From positions 117,976,095 through 118,040,094 of the forward strand of contig CM061920.1 of assembly GCA_031002005.1 (NCBI GenBank): 64,000 bases of DNA, read 5' to 3'. The notes beneath the pieces are model-generated. The model was given only the letters and a program-made list of their open reading frames with translations, was not told the DNA's origin and did not search any database. Within the stretch, counting starts at the first letter, position 1; the number at the start of each line of letters is the position of its first letter. Shown in pieces: positions 19,931 to 30,506 of the stretch. The DNA is from Vandiemenella viatica. Its lineage: Eukaryota > Arthropoda > Insecta > Orthoptera > Morabidae. Both the position numbers and the translations under genes were made by a program.

Positions 19931-20394
19931 GCAAAAATAATTTTGCACCTCAATCACGAACGAGAGAAGAATTGGGAGAGATATCACCTCCAGAAACAAG
20001 ATCGCAGGGTCAGCAACAACAGTGTCGACGGGAGAAAACATCAACAGAGAGAAAACAATCACCAAAAGAAGCAAAGCAAAGCTCACCACTGCAACACTGA
20101 CTACAGCTCTGAAAGATATGTACAAGGTCCTGATCCAGCCGACTTATCGTGCGGGGACTAATAAGAAATCATCGCGGAAGTTCGTGAGAATGTGGCCGAG
20201 AGTCCACGGACCTTAATTCGACATCGTTCACAAAAATTTGACATTTCAACAGCATCTGAAGATTTCCATTTCATTGATTACAAAAGCAAATTGAACAAGA
20301 ACTTATACAAACAGACAATGCTCAGCGAAGAGAGTTCACCAATTCGATCACTGAACAATAAAGAGTGAAAGCGTATATTGTTGACAAAATCAAC

Positions 20395-20900
20395 TTCAGC
20401 AACGTGGTCCATTTGCACCTCGATGGCTTCGTCAATAGACAATAGGTGAAAATGTCGCCTTTGGAACTCAGAAAATCCACGAATGATTCGTGCGAAACAA
20501 TTACATCCCTAACCTTTCACTCTTTTGTTTGGTTGTGGACTGGAAGAATCATTTTATCCCTAACCCAGTTCTTTGTGCCTTAATTGGATGATATCGCTCT
20601 TGAAGACATACTGTTTCAGCAGGCAAGTGCCATCTGCCACACCGCCCGTTCAACATTTACGGTTTTTCACGAGTATTTTTCTGGTCGTGTTATTTCCCGT
20701 TTTGGTGGCCAGAATTGACCGCCACGATCTTGCGATTTAACACCTATGGACTTTTTTTCTGTGGGTTCTAATATAATCCTGTGTTCTCGTTCATTATGAG
20801 TACCTTATGGCTTGAGCTAGATAGAAAAATTCGTTAACTTCAAACGACATCGAACAGCGATTACTTGTTTGTAAGATAATACTGCATTATCACTTCCACG
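20395..20900 (+). pseudogene. Mariner-type transposase catalytic domain, dead
   Basis: In order: NVVHLHLDGFVNRQ (20405-20450), ENPRMIRAKQLHP (20480-20515, next frame), FGCGLEESF, then ALEDILFQQASAICHTAR, GRVISRFGGQN and PPRSCDLTPMDFF. These correspond to the three catalytic blocks of an insect mariner/IS630-type transposase. The first block's usual Asp is Asn (SNVVH) and the second block's Asp (FQQDGA-type) is Ala, so the active site is gone even apart from the frameshifts and in-frame TGA. It is probably the same superfamily as the N-terminal domain at 6987-7229. No terminal repeats were found. Confidence 0.85.
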
Positions 20901-21371
20901 GCTGTCAGTTAGGGTGCAGACACTGCAGCAACAGAGTAAAAATTATAATTAACGGAAAAAACTGTTTTTTATAAACCTACTTCCAGAATAAAAGTCTTAG
21001 TTCAGAAAGCAGCGGTTGCACTTAAACAAAATCTATATTAAAAGTTACAAACTTGCGTTGAAATTTTAAAACTTTGATTCGAGATTGTCATATAAATTTT
21101 TACAACATTTATATTTTAAAACCACTAAAGACTTAAGACCCACTAACGTCTACTTAAAAGACGTCACTTAAATTAAAGTGCGTGTTAAACTGTTTCACTA
21201 GTAGCTACAGTTGATTTCTAGTTAAAGCGAGAGAGGGAAGCACAGTTCATCCAAGTAGAGCTATCTGGTAGCGACAGAGAGAACTCTAGCAACAACCTAG
21301 AGATGTCCCGTGAGAACGATATTTATTTTCTTTGGAGTACCGAATGTTTTTTCGAGAGCATGAAGTGGACA
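20901..21371. other. Unassigned AT-rich stretch
   Basis: No gene recognised. Possibly the remains of the mariner element's 3' flank. Confidence 0.3.
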
Positions 21372-21523
21372 GGGGCGTAGCTACTATGGGGCTAGGCGGT
21401 GCAGTGCACCGGGGCCCTCACGCTCAGGGAGCCCCCAAGCATACCTCAAGGGGCCCCTAAGCGCACCTCTAGGGGCCCTCAAGCGCAGTTTAGAGGGCCC
21501 ACGAGCCTTCACGGCAAACTGGC

Positions 21524-21588
<65 letters not shown>

Positions 21589-21600
21589 CCACTGGAAGTG
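21372..21600. mobile_element. GC-rich repeat block with 58-base T run
   Basis: Starts CAGGGGCGTAGCTACTATGG, a hAT-type terminal sequence, then has about three imperfect ~28-bp repeats built on AGGGGCCCCTCAAGCGCACC (21425-21505), then an uninterrupted T run at 21527-21584. No opposite end was recognised. Sequence composition contrasts sharply with its AT-rich neighbours. Confidence 0.5.
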
Positions 21601-21852
21601 GAGGATCCTTTTAACCTTAGATTAGAGCTTCGTTCAGTGCTTAGTGAAGTTTACTGTCCCGAAGGTTTTAAGCAAACGATTCCATACAATTTATGTAAAT
21701 AATGATTAAGACAGTAACTTACGGCTAATGTTAGTTGTGCTAGGAAGCAAAGTGTACTCCTATGGCAACGTTTAAGCTTCACTGTTTCCGAAATGAATGA
21801 AGTGGCTGATAATCAGTAACTTGTTAAATAGTAATGAACAAATACTAAATCA

Positions 21853-21854
<2 letters not shown>

Positions 21855-21928
<74 letters not shown>
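21855..21928. repeat. (TA)n microsatellite
   Basis: About 36 consecutive TA dinucleotides, bounded by AATCAATATAA and AATGCGAATGG. Confidence 0.95.
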
Positions 21929-21930
<2 letters not shown>

Positions 21931-22454
21931 GCGAATGGCTTTCCAATAATTTTTGACGAGTTAAAAAAATTCTTGAAAGAATTCTTCCCTTAGTTTAGGT
22001 CACCATTGACAAAACGTTAGCCTAGGCCTCTTTCAGAGGTGCAAATTTGCATAGCTTGAGAGCCCATCATGTTTGAATATTGTTGTTGCTCTACAAATCT
22101 GCATTCCTGAAAACAGGCATTTTATTAAAAGCGGCTCAGTTCAGAAACTCTAAACTTTCAAACAGTTTTCGATTAAGCACAACGAAACGAAGCAATCATT
22201 TATGAAGAACGAAGTTACATGAAAAACACAGCTCCACAGAAGTTTATAATTATTACTCACGAATACGGTATGTAATGCCAAAGGTCTAATCAGGATGTCG
22301 AACTGACTGCGAGAAAGAAGTCAGTTAGCTCCGATATAGTAAAGGCAAAGATTTTTGCTTTTATATACATATACTAGCATTTGCCCGCTGCTTCACGCGC
22401 GCGTGCCTTGGCAGGTGTAGAAATTATTTACCGATTTTATTCTCTTATCAGACA

Positions 22455-22796
22455 TTAACGCTTTGTTCGGTTATTGCTATTTTCAGTTGCTCTAGCCAAA
22501 GCCTGAGAAACCCTTTCACGGTTCAAACGACATTCTTTCTTCTGTGCGCTTTCAGAAGCTATGGATTTAGCGTATAGAACCCGGTTATAGGTCAATCGCT
22601 TTTCTCGGTGCAGGTTACTTTCATTTGCTCTAGCTATTTCATCTCGTTCTCTTTGACGTTGCAGACGATGTTGTCGGTCTATTTCACTCTCATTTAGCCG
22701 ATTTCGGCGACATCTTTTAGCTGCAGAAGTTGACTCCGACAGATTAGATCTCTTTCGCAAGGGCATATCATAAACTTTTATACTTACCCAACTCAC
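22455..22796 (-). pseudogene. Helitron protein N-terminal fragment
   Basis: The 113-codon frame includes MPLRKRSNLSESTSAAKR, then Arg/Glu-rich text such as NESEIDRQHRLQRQRERDE and RLNRERVSQALARATE. This charged, helix-prone start is typical of insect Helitron Rep-helicase polyproteins, before the Rep domain. The frame stops (about 80 bp before the element's 3' end) without the Rep HUH motif or the helicase. A likely true start is the internal Met at MPLRKRS; the upstream MSWVSIKVYD may be untranslated. A deletion has fused the 5' coding part to the 3' terminus. Confidence 0.6.
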
Positions 22797-23289
22797 AGCA
22801 CTAACAATTAAAACGTTTTCACAGCTGCAATTATCACAATGCGAGTATATAGATGAGCATAAACTTGGTTACAATATAGAATATCTGTGGTAGTAATAAA
22901 TAATATTATTTCTGAAAGCAATATTTAACTCAGCTAAAACATAATATTTTTAAATGCTGATATGGAGGATTCCACGTTAACCGTGGTACCGAAAATTTAA
23001 ATGGATATATAACAGTTGTAACGTTAAGAAAGCTGATATTATGATCATTATGTGTAATTTTTTTTGGCGATTTTATGTGTAAACTTTGCCTGGGATTATA
23101 TAGCTAGGTATAAGCTTTGTTGAGGATGTATCTGTTGATATAATGAAAAATATTGTTTCCATGATACTTAACTAAAAAAAGTTTATTTTTAAATGTGGAT
23201 ACTGAGGATTGCAACATAACCGCGGTGCCATAAATTTATGTAAATATATCAGTAATCTACGACTTAGTCCTCTTGGAAGTGTGCTGAAA

Positions 23290-24420
23290 TATAAAAATTC
23301 GTTACTAATAATCACAGCATCTCAATTTTTCTGATTTATTTATTTTTTGTTGTTTTTTATTTTTTGTTGTTTGGATATTGGTTTTATTTTATGTTGATAC
23401 ACCATCAATTATTCCTGATTTAAAATAGAAATTTACGTGAATTGGAGCTACTCTTGATTTCAAATCGTCGTATCATTACTGTCATTATTTCAGTCAGATA
23501 TAATTAATCCAAAAAAGTCGAGATGGATCATGGTACAGTTTATGTAGTAACGTGCATGTAACTGAAACAACTATTTCTGAGTGGCAACATTATGGCAAGT
23601 TGTGAATCGCTTGAAATGCAACCTGACAGCTGATATGATGCTTTGTTATAGGCCTAAGAGACGATGCCTGCAGCTTTATAATCTACGCGGTGTAGCATTA
23701 GGATATGAAACATTTTTAATTTAAGTTTCTTTCAATATAGCCGTATTTTCTATGTAATTATTTCAGTCGCATGTAAGTACCTGGCGAAACAACAGCCTGG
23801 ACCAGATGACAATTGACTCGTTTTGTTTAGCATCAGACATAACGGGTTTAGTTTTAAAATTTATGCGGTGTAGAATAGAATTTTAGGATGCCTAGTTATA
23901 TTTGAAATAAAAATTCGTTACAAATAATCACAGCATCTCAATTTTTTCTGATTTATTTATTTTTTGCTGTTTGGATATTGGTTTTTATTTTATGTTGATA
24001 CACCATCAATTATTCCTGCTTTAAAATAGAAATTTACGTGAATTGGAGTTAATCTTGGTTTCAAATCGTCGTATCAATATTGTCATTATTTCAGTCAGAT
24101 ATAATTAATTCAAAAATGTCAAAATGGATCACGGTACAGTATATGTACTAATGTGCATGTAACTCAAGCAATTATTTCTGAGTGGCAAAATTATCGCGAG
24201 TTGTAAATCGATTGAAATGCAACCTGGACAGTGATGACAGCTGATATGCTTTGTTATAGGCCAAAGGGACGATGCTTTTAGCTTTATAATTTACGCGGTG
24301 TAGCATTAAGATATGAAATTTTTTTATTTGAGTTTCTTTCAATATATCCGTATTTTCTATGTAATTATTTGAGTCGCATGTACCTGAATTTTCGGATGCC
24401 TAGTTATATTTGCACGTTAT
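23290..24420. repeat. Tandem duplication (626-bp offset) in Helitron 1
   Basis: ATCACAGCATCTCAATTTTT begins at 23311 and again at 23937, and the following ~500 bp match closely (for example TTATGTTGATACACCATCAA, GTCATTATTTCAGTCAGATA, GATTGAAATGCAACCTG). The second copy lacks roughly 110 bp (the segment AGTACCTGGCGAAACAACAG to GTGTAGAATAG of copy 1). Both end with GGATGCCTAGTTATATTTG. Both contain the dispersed CAACCTGGAC motif. Confidence 0.93.
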
Positions 24421-25092
24421 AGCCACGAGACATATTAATCGAATAAAGAACTTCAAAATATGTGCAATTCCGCACAAGTCATTATGAAAGAAGTATGTTT
24501 TATTACTTGCTGATATTTATAATAGCTGTTTTTCAGACATCGCTCTTCGAGAAAAAACTGAATTTCGTATTAAGTATTGGCTTATTGTGGCTGTATTGTA
24601 CAGCGTTTACGTAGCAATTTTGTTCCAGAGACAAACTGTATAACTGTCTACCAGAGACAATACATGTCTTCAATATAGGTAATATAACTTTTTCGTAATT
24701 CAACAGACCTGTTACGATTCAAGTAAATGCTGATTACACTTGATTCACGTATTATTTTTATTTTGAAGTACTGCGGTCCAGAAAAATGAATCGCAGAAGT
24801 AAAAAAAAAAAAAGGGAAATCCTAAATTTTGTCAGGTCTCTTTATGAAAGGAGTGACCGTCTGAATGTGTATAATTATCTGTGGTCTACAGTTTCACATT
24901 TCTGAAGTTTTTTACTGACTTGCTTCTTCCCATGGTACATATTAGTCGTTAGCTACTTCTGCAGATGTTGATCAGCAACATTAGCTTTAAAAATTTGGAA
25001 ACACCATGCAAATTGATGCGGTAGTTTTTGCGTTATTAGAGATCAAGCCTCACTACAAATGCAGCTTGCTTACAGATTTATAATAGTATAGA

Positions 25093-25409
25093 TTCTCAAG
25101 TAATTAATTCTTTTTCCTACAGTGACAAAGTGCATTAAATATAAAACAGGTCCGTAAAGAAAACAAGCAGATGTTGCCAATATTAAACCTATAAAACGCC
25201 ACTTTATAGAATTTAGAAAGTATATCATATATGTCAGAATTTCGAGTTTATTATATAGTATTTGTTCTTAAGATTCCGTATAGTTACATATTTCTGAACT
25301 TTTTTCGTCACACCTCATCAACGATGAAGAAATTATTATCGCACTTGTGCTGTTCTCTGAACTGTACATTTCATAAATTATTTTCAGTTGACAATTATAT
25401 CTCAAGCTC
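25093..25409. other. Unassigned AT-rich stretch
   Basis: An open plus-strand frame of 94 codons spans here into the SINE but has no recognisable domain and no coding-like composition. Confidence 0.35.
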
Positions 25410-25418
25410 CTCACAGAT

Positions 25419-25689
25419 TTTTTTATTTTATTTTATTTTATTTTTTATGTATGGCATTTGGCAACTGAGGCCATACAGCCAGCTCAATGTAATCATTATA
25501 GCTTTCAGTGTATAAGTCGTCATCCAGTATATATATTGTATTTTTACAATGTATGGACGCCACAGGACGGACAGGTCATTCACACAGACACACAACACTT
25601 AAACATCCATGCCCGCGGCCGGATTCGAACCGACGGCCTTCGGCACGCGGAGTTAGCACTCTAGCACCTACGCTACCGAGACCGGCCTT
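25419..25689 (-). mobile_element. SINE family 1 with 9-bp target duplication
   Basis: On the minus strand it reads GGCCGGTCTCGGTAGCGTAGG, then the B box GGTTCGAATCCGGCCGCGGG, GCATGGATGTTTAAGTGTTG, TGACCTGTCCGTCCTGTGGC and GGCTGTATGGCCTCAGTTGCC, ending in an AAAAT-rich tail. CTCACAGAT is duplicated at 25410-25418 and 25690-25698. It is longer than the 54.5 kb copy by some tens of bases around 25500-25545. Confidence 0.93.
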
Positions 25690-25762
25690 CTCACAGATAG
25701 CTGCTACGAATCCGTGACGGTATACCACACGTCCGCTGTGAGGCGCCACTAGTAGCTACAGC

Positions 25763-25982
25763 TAGAGATGGGTCGTTCGCGAGTGAATCAGTTCTTTTGC
25801 GCAATTCTTTTAAAAGAGCGAGTGAGCAGTCGCTCACTAAAAAGTGAACGGTAGTTCTTCTAGGTGAGTCGTCTAATTCTGAAGATCAAGAAGAGCTAGT
25901 TCATGTGGGCTTTGTGGACTGTCTTTTCGTAGAATGATCAAATGAACACCGCTCTTTTAGTGAATCACTTTGCCCACCTCTA
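25763..25982. mobile_element. hAT MITE, 220 bp, perfect 8-bp duplication
   Basis: Ends are TAGAGATGGG and CCCACCTCTA, a 10-bp inverted repeat with one mismatch. GCTACAGC is perfectly duplicated at 25755-25762 and 25983-25990, the 8-bp signature of hAT transposons. The interior has repeated GTGAATCA, GAACGGT and GAGCGAGTGAGC motifs and no coding capacity. Confidence 0.93.
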
Positions 25983-26294
25983 GCTACAGCCACTGCTTTG
26001 CTAGACCGTCGGACGTTCAAAATAAAGGAAATAAGGCTCTGTGATGCCATGGCAAACAGACCGTATAGACAGTTTGAGATAATGAAAGTATGAATATATT
26101 GCAGCTAACATGGTGCTATGTATTTCGAAATAGGATTTTATCATAACTGGAAGCACTAATCTAATCCAATAGTTACTATTCCAGTCGATCATTACAATGC
26201 AACACAAAAATGATAAAGTCTACGATAAATTAACTATTAATAAATGATTTGGGATTACAAGAACGAGATGCGAATATGTACTCAAATATCATCT

Positions 26295-26600
26295 TCACTT
26301 TCACGTGGTGCACCATGTTCGGAAATGAACGACAAAATCTCTTACATACCATCATAAATCACAGCCTCAAAAATTCGAGACTGAGCTGTAAGGAATGCAA
26401 TCCTTATGAAATATAAATGGAGGCTTCTTCCAGAGTAAAATATTCTGCAGATAAAATAGTCCAAGATATCCACTTGGTGACCTCTTGGAAAGTACTTATG
26501 AGCAAGGAAATATAAAGAAACGTTCTACGGATCGTGGAATATTGATAATTTGAATGAGACAGAAAGATTAGATAGTTTAAAGTGCGATATGGGTGGATTT
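26295..26600 (+). mobile_element. RTE 5' leader fragment, copy 3
   Basis: CTTTCACGTGGTGCACC (26300), GGCTTCTTCCAGAGTAAAAT with ATTCTGCAGATAAAATAGTC (26422-26462) and AAAGAAACGTTCTACGGATCGTGG (26516-26540) follow the same order as the leader and first ORF codons of RTE copy 2. It is strongly diverged and stops near 26600. Confidence 0.7.
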
Positions 26601-26689
26601 GTTATTGCATCTTACTCTGAAATATTATTTCGATTCTCTAATTTAGATCGATTATCGATACTTGACCTATATATCAAGAGGATTCGAAA

Positions 26690-26823
26690 AGTGCCATAGT
26701 AATGCAGGTCAACAAAGGAGGGGCGTCAAAAGGTGTCGAAAATTTCAGGCCGATTCGTCTGACATCAAAAAGATCCTTGGGAAAGAAAGTGGTTTGTAAA
26801 TCAGCAACATCAGTTTAGAATAG
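26690..26823 (+). pseudogene. LINE reverse transcriptase fragment a
   Basis: The translation reads AIVMQVNKGGASKGVENF followed by RPIRLTSKRS and, a frame later, NQQHQFRIG, matching the motifs PIxKG-xx-NYRPISLTS and NQxGFRxG of non-LTR reverse transcriptases. It looks related to fragments b, c and d downstream. Only about 45 codons remain. Confidence 0.7.
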
Positions 26824-27119
26824 GGTTACCAGACGTCCCCGTCTCCCAAGTACAGTCCCCATATTCAGCTCACCATCCCCGGTCAGATTCCGTCTCCTCA
26901 ATGTCCCCTGACAGTGTTTTAAAATCAAGCGAGGTCTTTTTATAAGCCCTGTTTGCCAAATACATTCCTTCAAAAGAAAGAAACACGCACTCCACACGTA
27001 CTTATAAAAAAATAAGAAATTACAAAGATACTGCATCTTGGACACAACATCTTTATAAAATCATGTCTCCTTGCTCTTTGTAGCAATTCTTAAATACTTT
27101 TTGGAATTAGTAGAAAGTT
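26824..27119. other. Possible DNA-transposon end, otherwise unassigned
   Basis: Begins GGGTTACCAGACGTCCCCGTCTCC and contains repeated GTCCCC blocks (26838, 26858, 26903), a pattern seen at ends of some insect DNA transposons. No matching inverted end or duplication was found. Confidence 0.3.
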
Positions 27120-29400
27120 CAATACTGAGGTGAGGCGGTTAAAGAGGTTGGTGAGAAGAGAAAATAACAGAGTTAAGAGAGAGCAGGGTAGTAGGGAATA
27201 CTTTAAACAACTAAACAAGGAATTAATAATAGCAAAGGAGACGGCTAAAGATAGGTTTATGAAGAATATTATTGGTGCAGGGGAGCTACTGGCGGATACA
27301 TCTAGAAATTTCTATGGCTATGTTAGAAAACTGAGGAGGAAGGAGAGGCACTGAGACAATTAGGTAGGTAAGGATGCAGAAGAAGATACTGATGATTTGA
27401 AAAAGGCGGAGATTTTAAGTAGCTGGGTTCGTGAGACCATTAGGGACAATATTCAGGAATGGGAACGTATAAATCGGAGAACGAGCCTATCCATACAATT
27501 AGAAATGACCAGGCTAAAAAATTTGAAATTCATCCTGAGGATATCATGAAGGAATTAAGGAAGCGTGCTCAAACTACGTGGCTCGGTCCAGGGGGGGAGG
27601 GGTTGACTGGAAGGCTTCGCTCCGCTACGTGGGGGAGGGGGGGGGGGGGTTTCCAAGCCAGGCCACGTTTTCCACAGTTAAAATGAGGAACAGAACATAC
27701 AATAGCATGTGAATAATTATTTCCCTCAGTTAATTATCTCCTTACGTAATTTACAATAGTCTGACAGGAGAAAACAGAACAAAATGTCTTCTGGAATCAA
27801 AAGGGATAAAAGCTACGTGTTAGGTGAGGTTCACATGAGGCCAAAATGGAGCTACGTGGTTTATGGACGCTCCCTAATAAAGTTATTAAAGCATAAAGGG
27901 GCTGCTTTAGATAATATTACTGCGGATGTCTTAAAGATAGCAGGATGTGACATTGTACCTTATCTTAAAACGTTAATTTAAATTAAGTCTGGAAATTTGC
28001 TGCTTACCAGAGGACTGGGAAAGTGCGATAGTAGTGCCGGTACATATAGGAGGAATGACAAAAGGGTAGAAAAATATAGGTCAATCAGTTTGACATCAGT
28101 GGTATGTAAATTAATGGAGAGATTGATATGCAATCACATCAGAAATGCATGTGAGTAACAAAGTGGTTTTCAAGTCAACAATTTTGCTTTAGATAACGAT
28201 ATTCATGCGAATTTCATTTAGGAGGCATGATCCAAGATATTTCGGATGAAATGGCAAAGGGAGGCCAAATAGATAGTGTAGGACTAGATCTTTCAAAGGA
28301 TTTTGGCAGAGTGAGCTATAGAACGGTGGTAAATAAGATAAATACCATTGGAGTGGATGAAAAGTGATGTAATGAGTAGAAGAATTTTTAAAAAGTATAA
28401 AGTAAAATGTTAGCGTAGGAAAAGAAGTTTCAAAAGAAGTGGAAGTGAAAATGTAAGTTCCACTGGGTAATGTATTGGGACCACTGTTATTCGTTATTCT
28501 AATGAATGACTGAATTGATATTTTGCTGCCAGAAGTAAAGTTGTTTGTAGATGACATAATGCTACATAATAAAATCAAAATGGCAGAACACTGTAAGCGG
28601 CTTCAGGGTGATCAGAATACGATACCTAGCTAGGTAGGTCAACATGCGATGAAGATAAATGCAAGCTTATTAGTCAGCTTATTAGGTAAACAGATAAAAA
28701 AACTAAAGGTTGATGATTATAAGGTGGGGAAAAAATTGTTTTTTTTGAATAATTGAAATATAAAATACCTTGTCATAAAATTTGCTTAACTCAGCTGGGC
28801 AAGGCATATTGGAGAGGTATCAGGAAAGGTTACAAAATCTTTCACTTGTTGCAGAGCGTGATGAGGTGAAGTACCAGGTAAGTAAGCGAATCGAGTTACA
28901 AAACTTTGGCCAGGCAGATGGTGGTGTATTATGGGTGCCGCATTTTTGATATAAAATACAAGAGTTAGAGGGGGTTCAAAAAAGGGCTGCTAGATTTGTC
29001 TCTAGAAATTACCGCAGAACACAATCAGTAACTGAGATGATAAAGGAGCTGGAATGGGATTCATTGGAAACAGGAGGAGGCTGAAGAGTGTAATGGAAGT
29101 ATAAAAAGCGTATTTTGATGATGAGGCGTGGGAAAATATTTGTGTAAGAATTAGGAGTAGTGACTGGTAAGGAAAAGGTGACCATGACCACAAGCTGGCA
29201 CTTGATTTCAGGCATAAGGGAATGGTAATATTCTCTTTGTAGTAAGAGGGACATAGGTTGAAATAAATTGCTGAGAGGAATGATGAATAAATTATCAAAT
29301 CGGTGAAAGAATTTAAAGCTTAAATTTGTAGAGGGCAAAAGAAGATGGGTACTGGAAAGGGAAAGAGTGTGTGTGTAAGGAAATTGCTCCATCGCGTTTC
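27120..29400 (+). pseudogene. LINE fragment b: linker and reverse transcriptase
   Basis: From the left: EYFKQLNKELIIAKETAK and FYGYVRKLRRKERH, then IRNDQAKKFEIHPEDIMKEL, and after a MITE KLLKHKGAALDNITADVLK. The RT continues with AIVVPVHIGGMTKG (28030), a frameshifted KAF-type block (28290), GNVLGPLLFVILMND (28466) and LFVDDIML (28540), where the usual FADD is FVDD. The C-terminal WGRFFDIKYKELEGVQKRAARFV-type region lies near 28930-29010. It is heavily frameshifted and AT-biased. Clade uncertain; it shares details with fragments a, c and d. Confidence 0.85.
27559..27874. mobile_element. Harbinger-like MITE, 316 bp, TAA duplication
   Basis: Left end GGAAGCGTGCTCAAACTACG and right end (inverted) GGGAGCGTCCATAAACCACG form imperfect terminal repeats. 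TAA flanks both sides (27556-27558 and 27875-27877), the 3-bp TWA target of PIF/Harbinger elements. Removing the MITE and one TAA restores the LINE codons as EDIMKELIKLLKHKGA, which confirms the boundaries. Inside is a very G-rich tract (27590-27650). The 48743-48991 element has similar ends. Confidence 0.88.
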
Positions 29401-30506
29401 AATCAAATTAAAATAACAATATCTTCATCTAAGAAAAGAAAATGTGTGGTTACTGGTAGTATGCAGAACGATTTTACTTTTATTAGGCGTTTTGTTCATG
29501 ACGTGCAGTGTCATTCACAATGAGGTGTGGTGGAAGAACCATAAAACTGCCGTTCATGTCAGTAGCGATACGAAGGTGTCTCATTGATTCAAGACGACCG
29601 TGCCGGAGAAAAGTGATTTGAACATGGCACTTGAAGGGACATACTGATCGGCATTATCAAAGTTTCATATCAATAGTTTGCGCATCGGGATTAATAACGA
29701 AGATTAATGAGCCCAAGTTCACTTTTTCTATAACAAAAGACGTGTCTATAATAAAATGTTTGATAGCTCGATGTGCAATCGCAGAAAAATTAGAAGAATT
29801 ACAAAAAGTCTCATTTGCGAGCGTGCTGTATACTGTATAACCATGGACACGTCGAAGTGTTACCCTTTGTAGTAAGGTATATGCCTATCAGTGAAGAAAA
29901 GATTGTTGCCATACAAAATAAAATGATCGATTTTGTTCAAATTGCAGAGGAGACTTCAGGTATTCTAAGACCTCACTACAGTCCATTAAAAACTCTTGCC
30001 TAAAAAATAAAGTTGTTCCAGTTCCGAAGGCACCACAAATATAAATTTTGGAGATCAAAAAGGGAGAGGGGCAAATAAAATTTTCTATAAAATTGAAGCA
30101 ATTTTCGAAAGAAAAGTGATTGGTGTGGGATATGTGACTCACATGATCCATAATTGTAGACATTCTGCAATTGATTCAGTTCCTCTTGATATGGAGAGGC
30201 ATGTGAAGATTCTTAGTTTCTAAATATTCACATTCAGAGTGACAAGACTAAAGAAAATTGTGCCTTTGTTGGGCAAGAATACAAAGTAGCACTAGGTTAC
30301 TGTAAAATTAGATGGCTTTCCTTTCTACCAATCATCAGCAAACTATGTTAAATCTATCCTGCAATTAAAAAAAATTCTTCCTATCTGAAGATAAAAGCCT
30401 AGTAATGTTCAAGAAGTTGTTTGTTGATCTACATCTACATCTACATCTACATATATACTCTGCAATTCACAAAATTGTGGGTGGCAGAGGGTGCTCAGCA
30501 CCAAAG

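Larger units (their letters stand above)
17821..20390 (+). pseudogene. Jockey-type Gag (ORF1) remnant, zinc knuckles
   Basis: The best-preserved part, 19460-19722, reads across frames as LHMNISVQK, QCFIWSR, SRHCRLPASCLRCSREHTS and QPTCTNW, then HVASYIGCHKYKEVKIRQK. This is the array of CCHC-like zinc knuckles and the GCPxYKE-type motif of jockey-family nucleic-acid-binding proteins, which package element RNA. Upstream, EKTDKLVLRGLP near 19290 and DLNPTGDGEQIEVRN near 19180 fit the region before the knuckles. Some Cys residues are lost and many frameshifts are present. SINEs interrupt at 18292-18547 and 19723-19930. The left limit is uncertain; the codon-like C/A-rich composition extends back to about 17.8 kb. 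Confidence 0.75.
22374..25092 (-). mobile_element. Helitron copy 1, 2.7 kb, non-autonomous
   Basis: Read on the minus strand, the element starts TCTATACTATTATAAATC (25092 leftward) preceded by A, and ends GCGGGCAAATGCTAG followed by T (22374). A|TC...CTAG|T is the Helitron signature. The GCGTGAAGCAGCGGGC just before CTAG can form a short terminal hairpin, though imperfect. No inverted repeats or target duplication are present, as expected. It holds a fragment of a Helitron protein near its 3' end and a 626-bp tandem duplication. No helicase or Rep catalytic motif is visible, so it is non-autonomous. Confidence 0.85.
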
